A stretch of DNA of 15,630 bases from Thermodesulfatator sp. (GTDB taxonomy: Bacteria; Desulfobacterota; Dissulfuribacteria; Dissulfuribacterales; QOAL01): NCBI GenBank assembly GCA_003978135.1, contig QOAL01000080.1, forward strand, positions 1 to 15,630, read 5' to 3'. Shown piece after piece: positions 7,971-14,732 of the stretch. Under the pieces are notes generated by a model. That model was not told the origin of the DNA, made no database searches, and saw only the letters and a list, made by a program, of their open reading frames with translations. Within the stretch, counting starts at the first letter, position 1; every line of letters starts with the position of its first letter. The translations under genes were made by a program, and so were the position numbers.

Positions 7971-8674
7971 TGAGGCTGGTCCAGGTAACCTGGGATAAAA
8001 GGGCCGTCTTCCTGGAAAGACCGAATCGTTTTCTGGCCCTGGCGCAGATAAACGGGGACACTAAGGTTCAAAAGGTTCATGTAAGGGACCCAGGCCGGCT
8101 TAAAGAGCTACTCTTTCCTGGAAATGAACTGCTGGTAAAATATGCCGGGAAACCCGGAAGAAAGACCAGTTGGGACCTCATGGCTGCAAAATTCCAGGGT
8201 GAATGGATACCCTTGAATTCAGGGCTCCATCCTGCCATTGCCAGAGCTATTCTTGAAAATCCTGAGATCTCGCCCTTTGGTGCCGTTTGCTCAATAACCG
8301 GTGAGGTAAAATACGGAAAAAGCCGCCTTGATTTTCTGATTCAGACTGTTAATGACGAAAAGATCTATATAGAAGTCAAGGGATGCACGCTAATGAAGGG
8401 CCAAACAGCTCTTTTTCCCGACGCACCCACTGCCAGAGGACGCAGGCATCTACAAGAACTCATGGAAATAAGAAAGACTGGAATCAGGTCAGCAGTGGTA
8501 TTTCTCATTTTTCAGGGCAGAAGCCGTGCTTTTCAGGCAAACAGGAGAACTGATCCTGAATTTGCCAAGGTTCTCAGCGAAGCAGCTGGAAATGGCGTGG
8601 AAATTTATCCTGTTTTACTTGAATACAGACATGATATTATCTGGTATAAATCAATCATACCGGTAAAAATTTGA
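7967..8674 (+). CDS. sfsA: SfsA family protein (sugar fermentation stimulation protein)
   Basis: SfsA was named from overexpression effects on maltose use in E. coli, and its biochemical role is still poorly defined. Family structure places an OB-like amino-terminal part before a PD-(D/E)XK nuclease-like domain. Visible are FLERPNRFLA, HVRDPGRL (38-45), GEVKYGKSRLDF with Asp122, and YIEVKGCTL with Glu136 and Lys138, which make the nuclease-like D...E-x-K triad. FPDAPTARGRRHLQEL then follows. The 235-residue length is standard. Start ATGATG overlaps the tsaB stop by 4 nt; the second ATG (7970) is equally possible. It is the last tightly packed gene of the operon. Confidence 0.93.
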   Translation: MMRLVQVTWDKRAVFLERPNRFLALAQINGDTKVQKVHVRDPGRLKELLFPGNELLVKYAGKPGRKTSWDLMAAKFQGEWIPLNSGLHPAIARAILENPEISPFGAVCSITGEVKYGKSRLDFLIQTVNDEKIYIEVKGCTLMKGQTALFPDAPTARGRRHLQELMEIRKTGIRSAVVFLIFQGRSRAFQANRRTDPEFAKVLSEAAGNGVEIYPVLLEYRHDIIWYKSIIPVKI

Positions 8675-8733
8675 TGACTTGGTGCAATATGACGTGCAGG
8701 ATAAAGGATTCAAAAAAAACAGGGAGGTTGGAG

Positions 8734-8985
8734 ATGTTTGGAAAAATCTGTCCATATTGCAAGGAAAAAATTAAGAAAAATGCCATAGTTTGTCGATACT
8801 GTCATAGAGAGCTTGAACCAATACACAACGGCAGGTGTTCCTCATTATGGGTATTTGCAGGTCTCATGGGCCTTACCATTGGGGCAGCAGCAGCCCTGGG
8901 GCTTGGTTACGTCAATGAAAGGCGCAGGTGGGAAGAAGACAGTTCTGAATTCACCTTCGACCAGGAAACAGAGAAGACAGACTAA
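8734..8985 (+). CDS. zinc-ribbon plus transmembrane miniprotein
   Basis: This is an 83-residue protein of unknown function. It begins MFGKICPYCKEKI and has CPYC-x10-CRYC (residues 6-9 and 20-23), a rubredoxin-like zinc-ribbon knuckle pair. A single hydrophobic helix follows (about residues 35-55, ending at NERRR), then an acidic tail. The start at 8734 is chosen because AGGGAGG (8721-8727) sits 6 nt before it. The frame is open back to a TTG at 8671, but that would add 21 residues with no ribosome-binding site. Zinc-ribbon/TM proteins of this kind are widespread and often misnamed zinc-ribbon domain proteins. The ribbon would face the cytoplasm if the basic NERRR follows the inside-positive rule only on the far side, so topology is not resolved. 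Confidence 0.75.
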   Translation: MFGKICPYCKEKIKKNAIVCRYCHRELEPIHNGRCSSLWVFAGLMGLTIGAAAALGLGYVNERRRWEEDSSEFTFDQETEKTD

Positions 8986-9063
8986 ATGTAAGTCCCTAGC
9001 AGTTACCCTGATGAGAAGGCCCGCCCATGACAAGATTTCAACAGATTCCGGGAGCGTTTGGAT

Positions 9064-9747
9064 ATGGCAAAGGAAAAGATAAAAACCGTAGATATGGTGG
9101 CAAGGGTCTTCGGGGAGGCAGTCAAGGAAGTAATAGAAGCATCTACTGGCAGTAACATATCCTACGCTCCCACAATCCAGGACGTGCCCTCCATAAGCCT
9201 TAAACCGGATCTGGGCTGTTTTGTTCAGTTTACAGGAGATTATTCAGGGCTGTTTATCATGAATCTTTCAGGCCAGGCCGCCCTGGAACTATACAGGCAG
9301 GCCATGACATTTATGGGGCTGCCGCCTGAAGAGCTTGCAGACAGCTACAGCTCAGACGACGTTGTCAGCTCTGTAGGTGAACTGATAAACCAGGTGATAG
9401 GCAAGGCCAGGCAGAAAATAGAGCAGCAGTATGGCCTTTCAGCCAGGAACAACCAACCCAAGGCAATAACCATTTCCTCTGCCATTACCCTGTCAGTAGC
9501 CACCATGTTGGACAGGCCGGTTTGCAGGCGGCTCTCTTTCAGGACTGAAGGCAACAATCCCTTTTACGTGGAAATGAACCTGGAACAGACAGAATTTATA
9601 CCTATCCAGGAAGTCGCCCAGGAGTCACAGGCAGACATCCAAGAAACCGTAGATGAAGCCCTTGAGAATGGAAATATGCCTGGGTCTGCCAGGGACAGGG
9701 CCGATGATAATATTGACATAGACGCATTGATGGCAGAATTCAGCTGA
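9064..9747 (+). CDS. CheC/CheX-family (DUF3334-like) putative CheY-P phosphatase
   Basis: This 227-residue soluble protein fits the CheX-like DUF3334 family known from Vibrio, Shewanella and Deltaproteobacteria (recognised from memory). CheC, CheX and FliY dephosphorylate CheY-P using a Glu/Asn pair in E-x2-N-x22-P. Here Glu106-L-I-Asn109 is followed after exactly 22 residues by Pro132, so the catalytic signature is complete. The amino half has DVPSISLKPDLGCFVQFTGDYSG (40-62). TEGNNPFYVEM (161-171) closes the domain at about residue 182. The last 45 residues are acidic and end DNIDIDALMAEFS, resembling the FliM/FliY CheY-docking EIDALL motif. The start is ATG 9064 with GGGAG (9050-9054) 9 nt before. 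An upstream TTG at 9058 would have only 3-nt spacing. No chemotaxis genes are adjacent. Confidence 0.75.
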   Translation: MAKEKIKTVDMVARVFGEAVKEVIEASTGSNISYAPTIQDVPSISLKPDLGCFVQFTGDYSGLFIMNLSGQAALELYRQAMTFMGLPPEELADSYSSDDVVSSVGELINQVIGKARQKIEQQYGLSARNNQPKAITISSAITLSVATMLDRPVCRRLSFRTEGNNPFYVEMNLEQTEFIPIQEVAQESQADIQETVDEALENGNMPGSARDRADDNIDIDALMAEFS

Positions 9748-9755
9748 AAGCCTTG

Positions 9756-9775
9756 AGGGTGATCAATCCCTTTTT
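9756..9775 (+). terminator. weak candidate intrinsic terminator at the convergent junction
   Basis: AGGG (9756-9759) pairs with CCCT (9768-9771) around an 8-nt loop and runs directly into TTTTT (9771-9775). An outer CCTTG/CAAGG pair (9751-9755 with 9777-9781) encloses it and could serve either strand. It lies in the 75-nt gap between two convergent genes, where a terminator is expected. The 4-bp inner stem is short, so the call is tentative. Confidence 0.3.
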
Positions 9776-9822
9776 CCAAGGTATCCTCGAAATATTCCCA
9801 TAAAGCAGGCGAAATTTTGTCT

Positions 9823-11676
9823 CTAATACCAGCGCCATATTGGCCCGCTGTCTCCAGAGGGGCTGGGGCTTTCGGCGTCCTGGTTGGACGGCTGTTCGTT
9901 ATTGATCAGCCTTTCCTCTTTTCCTTCTGGGGGTGAGGTTGCTACGCTGTCAACCGCAGCGGTAGATGCAGCATAGGAGTCGGCCTCAGGTGGCGTTTCC
10001 CTGAGAGAACCCAGCTGGACTGACTCGGGTTGTGCAGGATTATGCCCGTTTGACTCCAAATCTTCCAGGACTCTTGCTTGTACATCCTGTTCTGCTTCTG
10101 ATTCAATATCAATCTGGGCCTGATTGACTTCGGTATCATCATATTCAGCAACTGCGTCCTTGTTCTGCCCTATCGGTTCTTCCGGCATGGCTGATGCCGT
10201 CTCCTGTTCAGTCTTCCCGGGTTCCTCCTGGTTCAGACGCGGACCGAAATAAACGTGTTCCTGTCTCTGAAAGGTCTCTGTTTCAGCAGGTTCAGTGCCA
10301 GATACGTCTGCCTCCTGGTTGTTCCCTTCAGGAGTGGCGGTCATGGATTGAATCATATGGTCCATGCCTTGTTTAACCTCTGATTCTTTATCAGCAGTTT
10401 CAGGAACGGCTTTTTCAGCCTCTCCTGAGGCCTCCTTTTGAACAGAAAGGCTATTGATCATGTTATCAATACCCTGTCCCACAGTGCTGTCCGGTTGCAC
10501 CTTAGCCTGCATATACCCATTGCCATGCCCCTGTTCAGGAGTAGCAGATACTGTTTCCTCCTCATTACCCCACGGCCAGAGCCAGGAAAACCATCCTTCC
10601 TCCTTTGGCTTAACCGGTTGTTGGGCATACATCTTTTCAGCCTTGGCTACGGCTTCATTGACAGGAACTGGTGATGGTATGTGAAAATCCTCGTGGGGAG
10701 GAGGGGGATAGGGAAGCCTGTTTTCCTGGACTACCTTGGGGGCTTCTTGCCCCGCTGCCCTTTCCTCGTCAAGTTTCTTCTTCTCCTTTTCCCAGCCTTC
10801 TTGTTCCTGATCATGGTCTTGGCCAAACGGCCATAGAAATGAGTACCAAGATGTCTCTTTACTGTCTTCCCCAGACATATCCTGAGCAATTGGTTCCGGG
10901 TTCAGACTCAGACTGGAGTTGGCCTCTTGCTCTGCCTGGGGGTTTGGAATATCATCGCTTTCCGGATCGTAAACATCATAAACAGGCGAGGCCCACTCCT
11001 CTGCACTCTCAGTCCTCTGCTGCCTCTGTTTCTGTTCTTTTTTCAGCTCAAGGCGTCTTTCCTTTTCCTGTTCCCGCTCTTTTTCCTGGTCCTTTTCAAG
11101 CTGTTCCCTTACCAGCTTGTCAGGGTGCATCCGGGCCATGAGAAATTCATCTGAGACCATATCTGTCTGGCCGCTATTTCCTGCTCGTGAACTTTCAGGC
11201 CTGTTTTTTAGTATATCTTCAGCATTTTTTATGGTGTCAGCCAGCTTCACTGAAAACAATCCCACATCCTGTGCAAGGACTTCAAGGCTTACTGCCTTGA
11301 GTTGCCAAGCCTTCAGAATCTCTCCTGTACCAGGATCTTTAAGATAGATTTTTACATCAAAGGCGTTATCTTCCCGTATTACCTGTCCTGTCACGATAAA
11401 GTCAGACAATTTCGCAGCGTCTGAATCAATCCCTTCTCCAGAGAGGCTGAAGGTATCGATCCCTTCCGAAGCCAGCCTGGTTTCCAGCATTTGCGTCATG
11501 GCAGGCCCCACATAGGAATACCGGCTGTCCAGGGACTTTATGGAAGAGATGGCAACCATGGGCCTTTTTAAAGATGCCACAGCAAAACCTGTAGAAATGA
11601 CCAGGGTTGCAATTGCCACAACAAAAAACGATTTCAATAAACATAGATTAAGTCTGCTTTTAACAATTTTATTCAT
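9823..11676 (-). CDS. 617-residue exported or membrane-anchored protein with TolB/FlgO-like N-terminal domain and repeats
   Basis: Function unknown. Residues 1-34 look like a signal peptide or anchor: a basic start, a hydrophobic run 13-34, and AVA before Ser35. Residues 38-152 form the only globular-looking domain. The segment VGPAMTQMLETRLASEGID and the later VTGQV and VKIYLKDPGTGEI recall the small periplasmic domain of TolB-N/FlgO/CsgG-like proteins (inference from pattern). From 185 to 222 there is a very charged Glu/Lys/Arg/Gln helix, probably a coiled coil. The rest is acidic and proline-rich. It carries two W-x-S-x-L-W-P-x-G modules (277-285, 362-370), a PYPPPP stretch (322-327), two Q-G-x-D-x-M-I-x-S modules (401-409, 436-444) and a terminal IWRWY. 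The ATG overlaps the stop of the upstream response regulator (ATGA), so the two are translationally coupled. It could be an envelope scaffold or sensor. Confidence 0.75.
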   Translation of the reverse strand: MNKIVKSRLNLCLLKSFFVVAIATLVISTGFAVASLKRPMVAISSIKSLDSRYSYVGPAMTQMLETRLASEGIDTFSLSGEGIDSDAAKLSDFIVTGQVIREDNAFDVKIYLKDPGTGEILKAWQLKAVSLEVLAQDVGLFSVKLADTIKNAEDILKNRPESSRAGNSGQTDMVSDEFLMARMHPDKLVREQLEKDQEKEREQEKERRLELKKEQKQRQQRTESAEEWASPVYDVYDPESDDIPNPQAEQEANSSLSLNPEPIAQDMSGEDSKETSWYSFLWPFGQDHDQEQEGWEKEKKKLDEERAAGQEAPKVVQENRLPYPPPPHEDFHIPSPVPVNEAVAKAEKMYAQQPVKPKEEGWFSWLWPWGNEEETVSATPEQGHGNGYMQAKVQPDSTVGQGIDNMINSLSVQKEASGEAEKAVPETADKESEVKQGMDHMIQSMTATPEGNNQEADVSGTEPAETETFQRQEHVYFGPRLNQEEPGKTEQETASAMPEEPIGQNKDAVAEYDDTEVNQAQIDIESEAEQDVQARVLEDLESNGHNPAQPESVQLGSLRETPPEADSYAASTAAVDSVATSPPEGKEERLINNEQPSNQDAESPSPSGDSGPIWRWY

Positions 11677-13082
11677 GCTGCCTTTTTGGTGCTCTTCATG
11701 AGCTTTAATTTTTTCATTTTCTCTATCAGGGTGGTTCTGTTCATTTTTAGGAGCTTTGCCGCCCTGTTTTTTACACCGCCTGTCTTTTCAAGGGCCTGGA
11801 GTATAAGCTTTTTTTCAAGCTCTTCCACCGCCTTGCTCAGGCTCATTCCCTCGTCCGGCATTTCAAAAAATCCGCTTGTCATGGAGGCGATGAAAGAGCC
11901 AGATGCATTTTTCAAGATCTGTTCAGGAAGGTCCTCCTTGGTAATCATGTTGCCACTGCTTAATATGACTAGTCTTTCCACGATATTTTCAAGCTCGCGC
12001 ACATTTCCAGGCCACTCGTAACTGGAAAGTATCTCCATGACCTCTTCCGTTACGCCTTCGACACACTGCCTTTTCCCCCTGCAAAACTTCTTCATAAAAT
12101 GCTTAATAAGAAGCGGGATGTCACCCCTTCTTTTCCTTAAAGGAGGCACGTGTATTGGGATAACATTAAGCCTGTAATACAGATCTTCCCTGAATTTGCC
12201 CTCCTTAACCGCAGCTTCCAGATCCATATTGGTAGCTGCAACTATTCTTATGTCCACTGAAATAGTGTTTACCCCGCCTACCCTTTCAAATTTCCTTTCC
12301 TGCAAGACCCTTAAAAGCTTGACCTGGAGGGAGGGGCTCATCTCGCCTATTTCATCGAGAAAAATGGTGCCTTTGTTGGCAAGCTCAAACCGGCCTATTC
12401 TCGTTTTGATGGCATGGGTAAAAGCCCCTTTTTCATGGCCGAAAAGCTCGCTTTCAAGAAGCTCTTCAGGAATGGCTGCACAGTTGACAGGAATGAACGG
12501 CCTGTCCTTCCTGTCGCTGGCATAATGAATGGCATGGGCAATAAGTTCCTTGCCGGTGCCACTTTCTCCGGTAATAAGTATGGTACTTTCAGTGTCAGCA
12601 ACCTTTTCTATGAGCCCGAATACCTGCTGCATGGGCTTGCTGTCGCCAATGATGTTCTTGAAGCCGTACCTGTTTTTGAGTTCCCTCTTCAGGGAAATAT
12701 TTTCTCTCCTTATTTCCCTGATTTCAAGGGCCTTATCGATAAGAATAAGGACCTCATCAGGTTTTATAGGCTTACATAAATAATCATATGCACCAAGCTT
12801 CAGTGCCTCTACAGCGCCCTGTACCGAGCCGAAACCTGTAATGATTATACAGATTGTTTCCGGTGAGGCCTCGGTGAGGTATTTAAGAAGGTCCATGCCG
12901 GTCTTCCTGGGCATGGCCAGATCTGTCAGTACAATGTCGAAAAAACGGTTGTCCAGCATCTCCATGGCTTCCTGCCCGTCACTTGCAGTATCCACGGAAA
13001 ATCCCCTGTTTTTGAGCACTTCCGCCATGGAAACCCTGATTTCAGGGGAATCGTCAACGACAAGAACACATTCGTTTCTCAT
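11673..13082 (-). CDS. sigma-54-dependent NtrC-family response regulator
   Basis: This is a three-domain transcription activator of 469 residues. The receiver (1-120) has acidic Asp10/Asp11, phospho-acceptor Asp54, Thr82 and Lys104. The AAA+ domain (about 143-375) has Walker A GESGTGKE (172-179), Walker B FLDE (241-244), and Arg298 and Arg304 as arginine-finger candidates. The sigma-54-contacting loop reads GAFTHA (219-224) instead of GAFTGA. A Fis-type helix-turn-helix lies at about 425-460 (KNRAAKLLKMNRTTLIEKMKK). It should activate sigma-54 promoters on phosphorylation. A GGAG lies about 10 nt upstream of ATG 13082. It overlaps the 617-residue gene by 4 nt. The gene upstream is an HExxH peptidase, and beyond that lies a kinase-like protein that may or may not be its partner. 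Target promoters are not identifiable here. Confidence 0.93.
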   Translation of the reverse strand: MRNECVLVVDDSPEIRVSMAEVLKNRGFSVDTASDGQEAMEMLDNRFFDIVLTDLAMPRKTGMDLLKYLTEASPETICIIITGFGSVQGAVEALKLGAYDYLCKPIKPDEVLILIDKALEIREIRRENISLKRELKNRYGFKNIIGDSKPMQQVFGLIEKVADTESTILITGESGTGKELIAHAIHYASDRKDRPFIPVNCAAIPEELLESELFGHEKGAFTHAIKTRIGRFELANKGTIFLDEIGEMSPSLQVKLLRVLQERKFERVGGVNTISVDIRIVAATNMDLEAAVKEGKFREDLYYRLNVIPIHVPPLRKRRGDIPLLIKHFMKKFCRGKRQCVEGVTEEVMEILSSYEWPGNVRELENIVERLVILSSGNMITKEDLPEQILKNASGSFIASMTSGFFEMPDEGMSLSKAVEELEKKLILQALEKTGGVKNRAAKLLKMNRTTLIEKMKKLKLMKSTKKAA

Positions 13083-13144
13083 CCGGTTTGTTCTCCAGTT
13101 ATTCTATGAAAAATCAATGAAATATATATAATTGACGTTAATAA

Positions 13145-13183
13145 GGCACAATTGCCATGTCAAATAATTTGTGCCATTTTTTT
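13145..13183 (+). terminator. stem-loop with T-tract at the peptidase/regulator junction
   Basis: GGCACAA (13145-13151) pairs with TTGTGCC (13169-13175) and is followed by A and seven Ts (13177-13183). Read on the plus strand this is a good rho-independent terminator, though the loop is 17 nt. Read on the minus strand, the direction of the flanking genes, the stem is preceded by A7 and followed only by TTATT. The peptidase stop codon (13160-13162) lies in the loop. It may end the peptidase transcript, stop antisense transcription, or both. Confidence 0.4.
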
Positions 13184-14665
13184 GACGTTTTCAAAAAGGC
13201 TATCATGCCCAAGGCTTGCTGAATCAAGCAGGCTTTCATATTCTGTATCCTTGGCCAACCTTCTTTTTAGAAAGTCGGCAAGGCAATATCGGTTACCCGA
13301 GCGCCACCAGGCCATCATCATTGATGCGCCCTCCCCTTCATACCACCTGGGGCCAAAGCTGTGTTCCAGAAAGTTTCTGATGGTGACAGAGCCCATGAAG
13401 GCTTCAAAGTAGTCCATGGAATAAAAATCAGGCATAAGGTCAAAAAGGTATGTCTCTGGATCATAGTGAAAACCTGTGTATCTTTTCATTAGGCGGGCAT
13501 AAAGATCCTGGCCGTGGGCCACTCGATTTTTCCTGAAATTTTCGTGTTCGATGCAGACCTTTGCAGCATATCTTCTGCTCAGAGTTAGAAATTTAATGCG
13601 GTGTAAGGCCTCAAGAATTTGAGCAACCTCAGGTTTAATACCCAGAAAATCCACCAGGAAATGGGTGGACATACAAAGCGCCTGAAAAAGAAACGCAAAG
13701 GCCTCTGACAGTGCGGCAGACTGGAAGTAATCCTTTTCCGAAGCTGAAAGATCCGGAGAGTTATTGACAAAAAATACTGCATGGCCAAGCTCGTGAAAAA
13801 TGGCCTCCAGGTCTTGCCACCCCTGTAAAGGCCCAACTATGACGTGAATTTCCCCAGGGATTTCCACTGGAATGCAATAGGCCTGACGACCCTTTCCACC
13901 GTCTGAATGTATCCTGATACTCCTGCCCTCAGGTACAAAAGTGTTAAAGAAATCGAGGACCTTATCCGTGCCAAGACCTCCTTTCATTTTCTCTGGAAAC
14001 GTGTGATCCAGGTACCTAAGGCCCAGGAGGTAGATGGCATCAAACCTATCCGCATCATCCATCTCAAGTGGTTCCACAGCTGAGGAAAGCCACCTGTTCA
14101 TCAGGGAAAAATAGACTTCATCAGAGTCCTTGAGAAAATCAGCTGCTATCCGGGGATAGCGCCCAAAACCAGGACCTCTTTTCTCATGACAAAAGTCAAG
14201 ATAGTTTCCATATTCAAGCTCATTTTCAACGCAGTCCAGTAGTGCCTTCCATGTGGCATGGCTAAAAGGCGCAAGAAATCTGCAGAGACTCCTTGCCTCC
14301 CGGCGGATCGCCCTCCTTTCATCCTTACTGTCTGCATCCTGGCACCAGCTTATAATTTGTGAAAACGGCACATCATGGCCGTTTATCTGTGCCTTGGCGC
14401 CCTTTATCCATGAATCCAGTATGGACTGCACTGGTTCCACACGCTGACGGATCAAGAGATCTTCTGCCTGATGAATCACTGATCTGTCACAGTTTTCAGG
14501 TTCAGGACATTTTTTCAGAATTTGTATATGGGAAACCTCAAGGGGAGATGGAGCAGGAGGAGCAGGAGCTAAAAGGGTACCTCCTGTACTGGCATTAAGA
14601 TCCTTTTTCCTGTAAAAAAGCGTGATTTCATAAACCCTTTTGATTATCTCTTCTTTTTGGGCCAT
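13160..14665 (-). CDS. HExxH zinc metallopeptidase, M3/oligoendopeptidase F-like
   Basis: This putative gluzincin (clan MA) peptidase has 501 residues counted from the ATG at 14665. FHELGHAVFF gives His291, Glu292 and His295. A third ligand, Glu321, sits in ALSEAFAFLF 26 residues on, the spacing expected for M3-type enzymes. The carboxy part has FDLMPDFYSMDYFEAFMGS, in the position of the M3 substrate-binding Tyr/His helix. No signal peptide is seen, so it is probably cytoplasmic. It is shorter than typical PepF (about 600 residues) and only distantly similar, so M32 or an unclassified family is possible. The frame also opens at a TTG (14704, 39 nt upstream). Neither start has a clear ribosome-binding site. 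It lies 28-67 nt after the kinase-like gene, depending on start. Confidence 0.75.
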   Translation of the reverse strand: MAQKEEIIKRVYEITLFYRKKDLNASTGGTLLAPAPPAPSPLEVSHIQILKKCPEPENCDRSVIHQAEDLLIRQRVEPVQSILDSWIKGAKAQINGHDVPFSQIISWCQDADSKDERRAIRREARSLCRFLAPFSHATWKALLDCVENELEYGNYLDFCHEKRGPGFGRYPRIAADFLKDSDEVYFSLMNRWLSSAVEPLEMDDADRFDAIYLLGLRYLDHTFPEKMKGGLGTDKVLDFFNTFVPEGRSIRIHSDGGKGRQAYCIPVEIPGEIHVIVGPLQGWQDLEAIFHELGHAVFFVNNSPDLSASEKDYFQSAALSEAFAFLFQALCMSTHFLVDFLGIKPEVAQILEALHRIKFLTLSRRYAAKVCIEHENFRKNRVAHGQDLYARLMKRYTGFHYDPETYLFDLMPDFYSMDYFEAFMGSVTIRNFLEHSFGPRWYEGEGASMMMAWWRSGNRYCLADFLKRRLAKDTEYESLLDSASLGHDSLFENVKKMAQII

Positions 14666-14732
14666 GAACTGAAAGAGTTTGCTACCTTCGCAGATCTTCC
14701 ACAAAAACTGCAGAAAAAGGACTTGTCCAGCA

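Noticed and set aside
8671..8733. Upstream TTG extension of the zinc-ribbon miniprotein
   Set aside because: The frame is open from TTG 8671, but there is no ribosome-binding site for it, and a strong AGGGAGG sits 6 nt before the ATG at 8734, so the shorter protein is preferred.
10671..11154. Plus-strand open frames of 75-156 codons opposite the 617-residue gene
   Set aside because: They are shadows caused by the biased, stop-poor low-complexity coding sequence on the minus strand. Their products are Pro/Ser/Leu-rich with no recognisable domain, and no ribosome-binding sites support them.
13130..13180. Possible sigma-54 (-24/-12) promoter around the GGCAC and TTGC sequences near the regulator gene
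   Set aside because: GGCAC and TTGC are separated by 2 nt on the plus strand, not 5, and the minus-strand GGCAC has no GC at the required distance.
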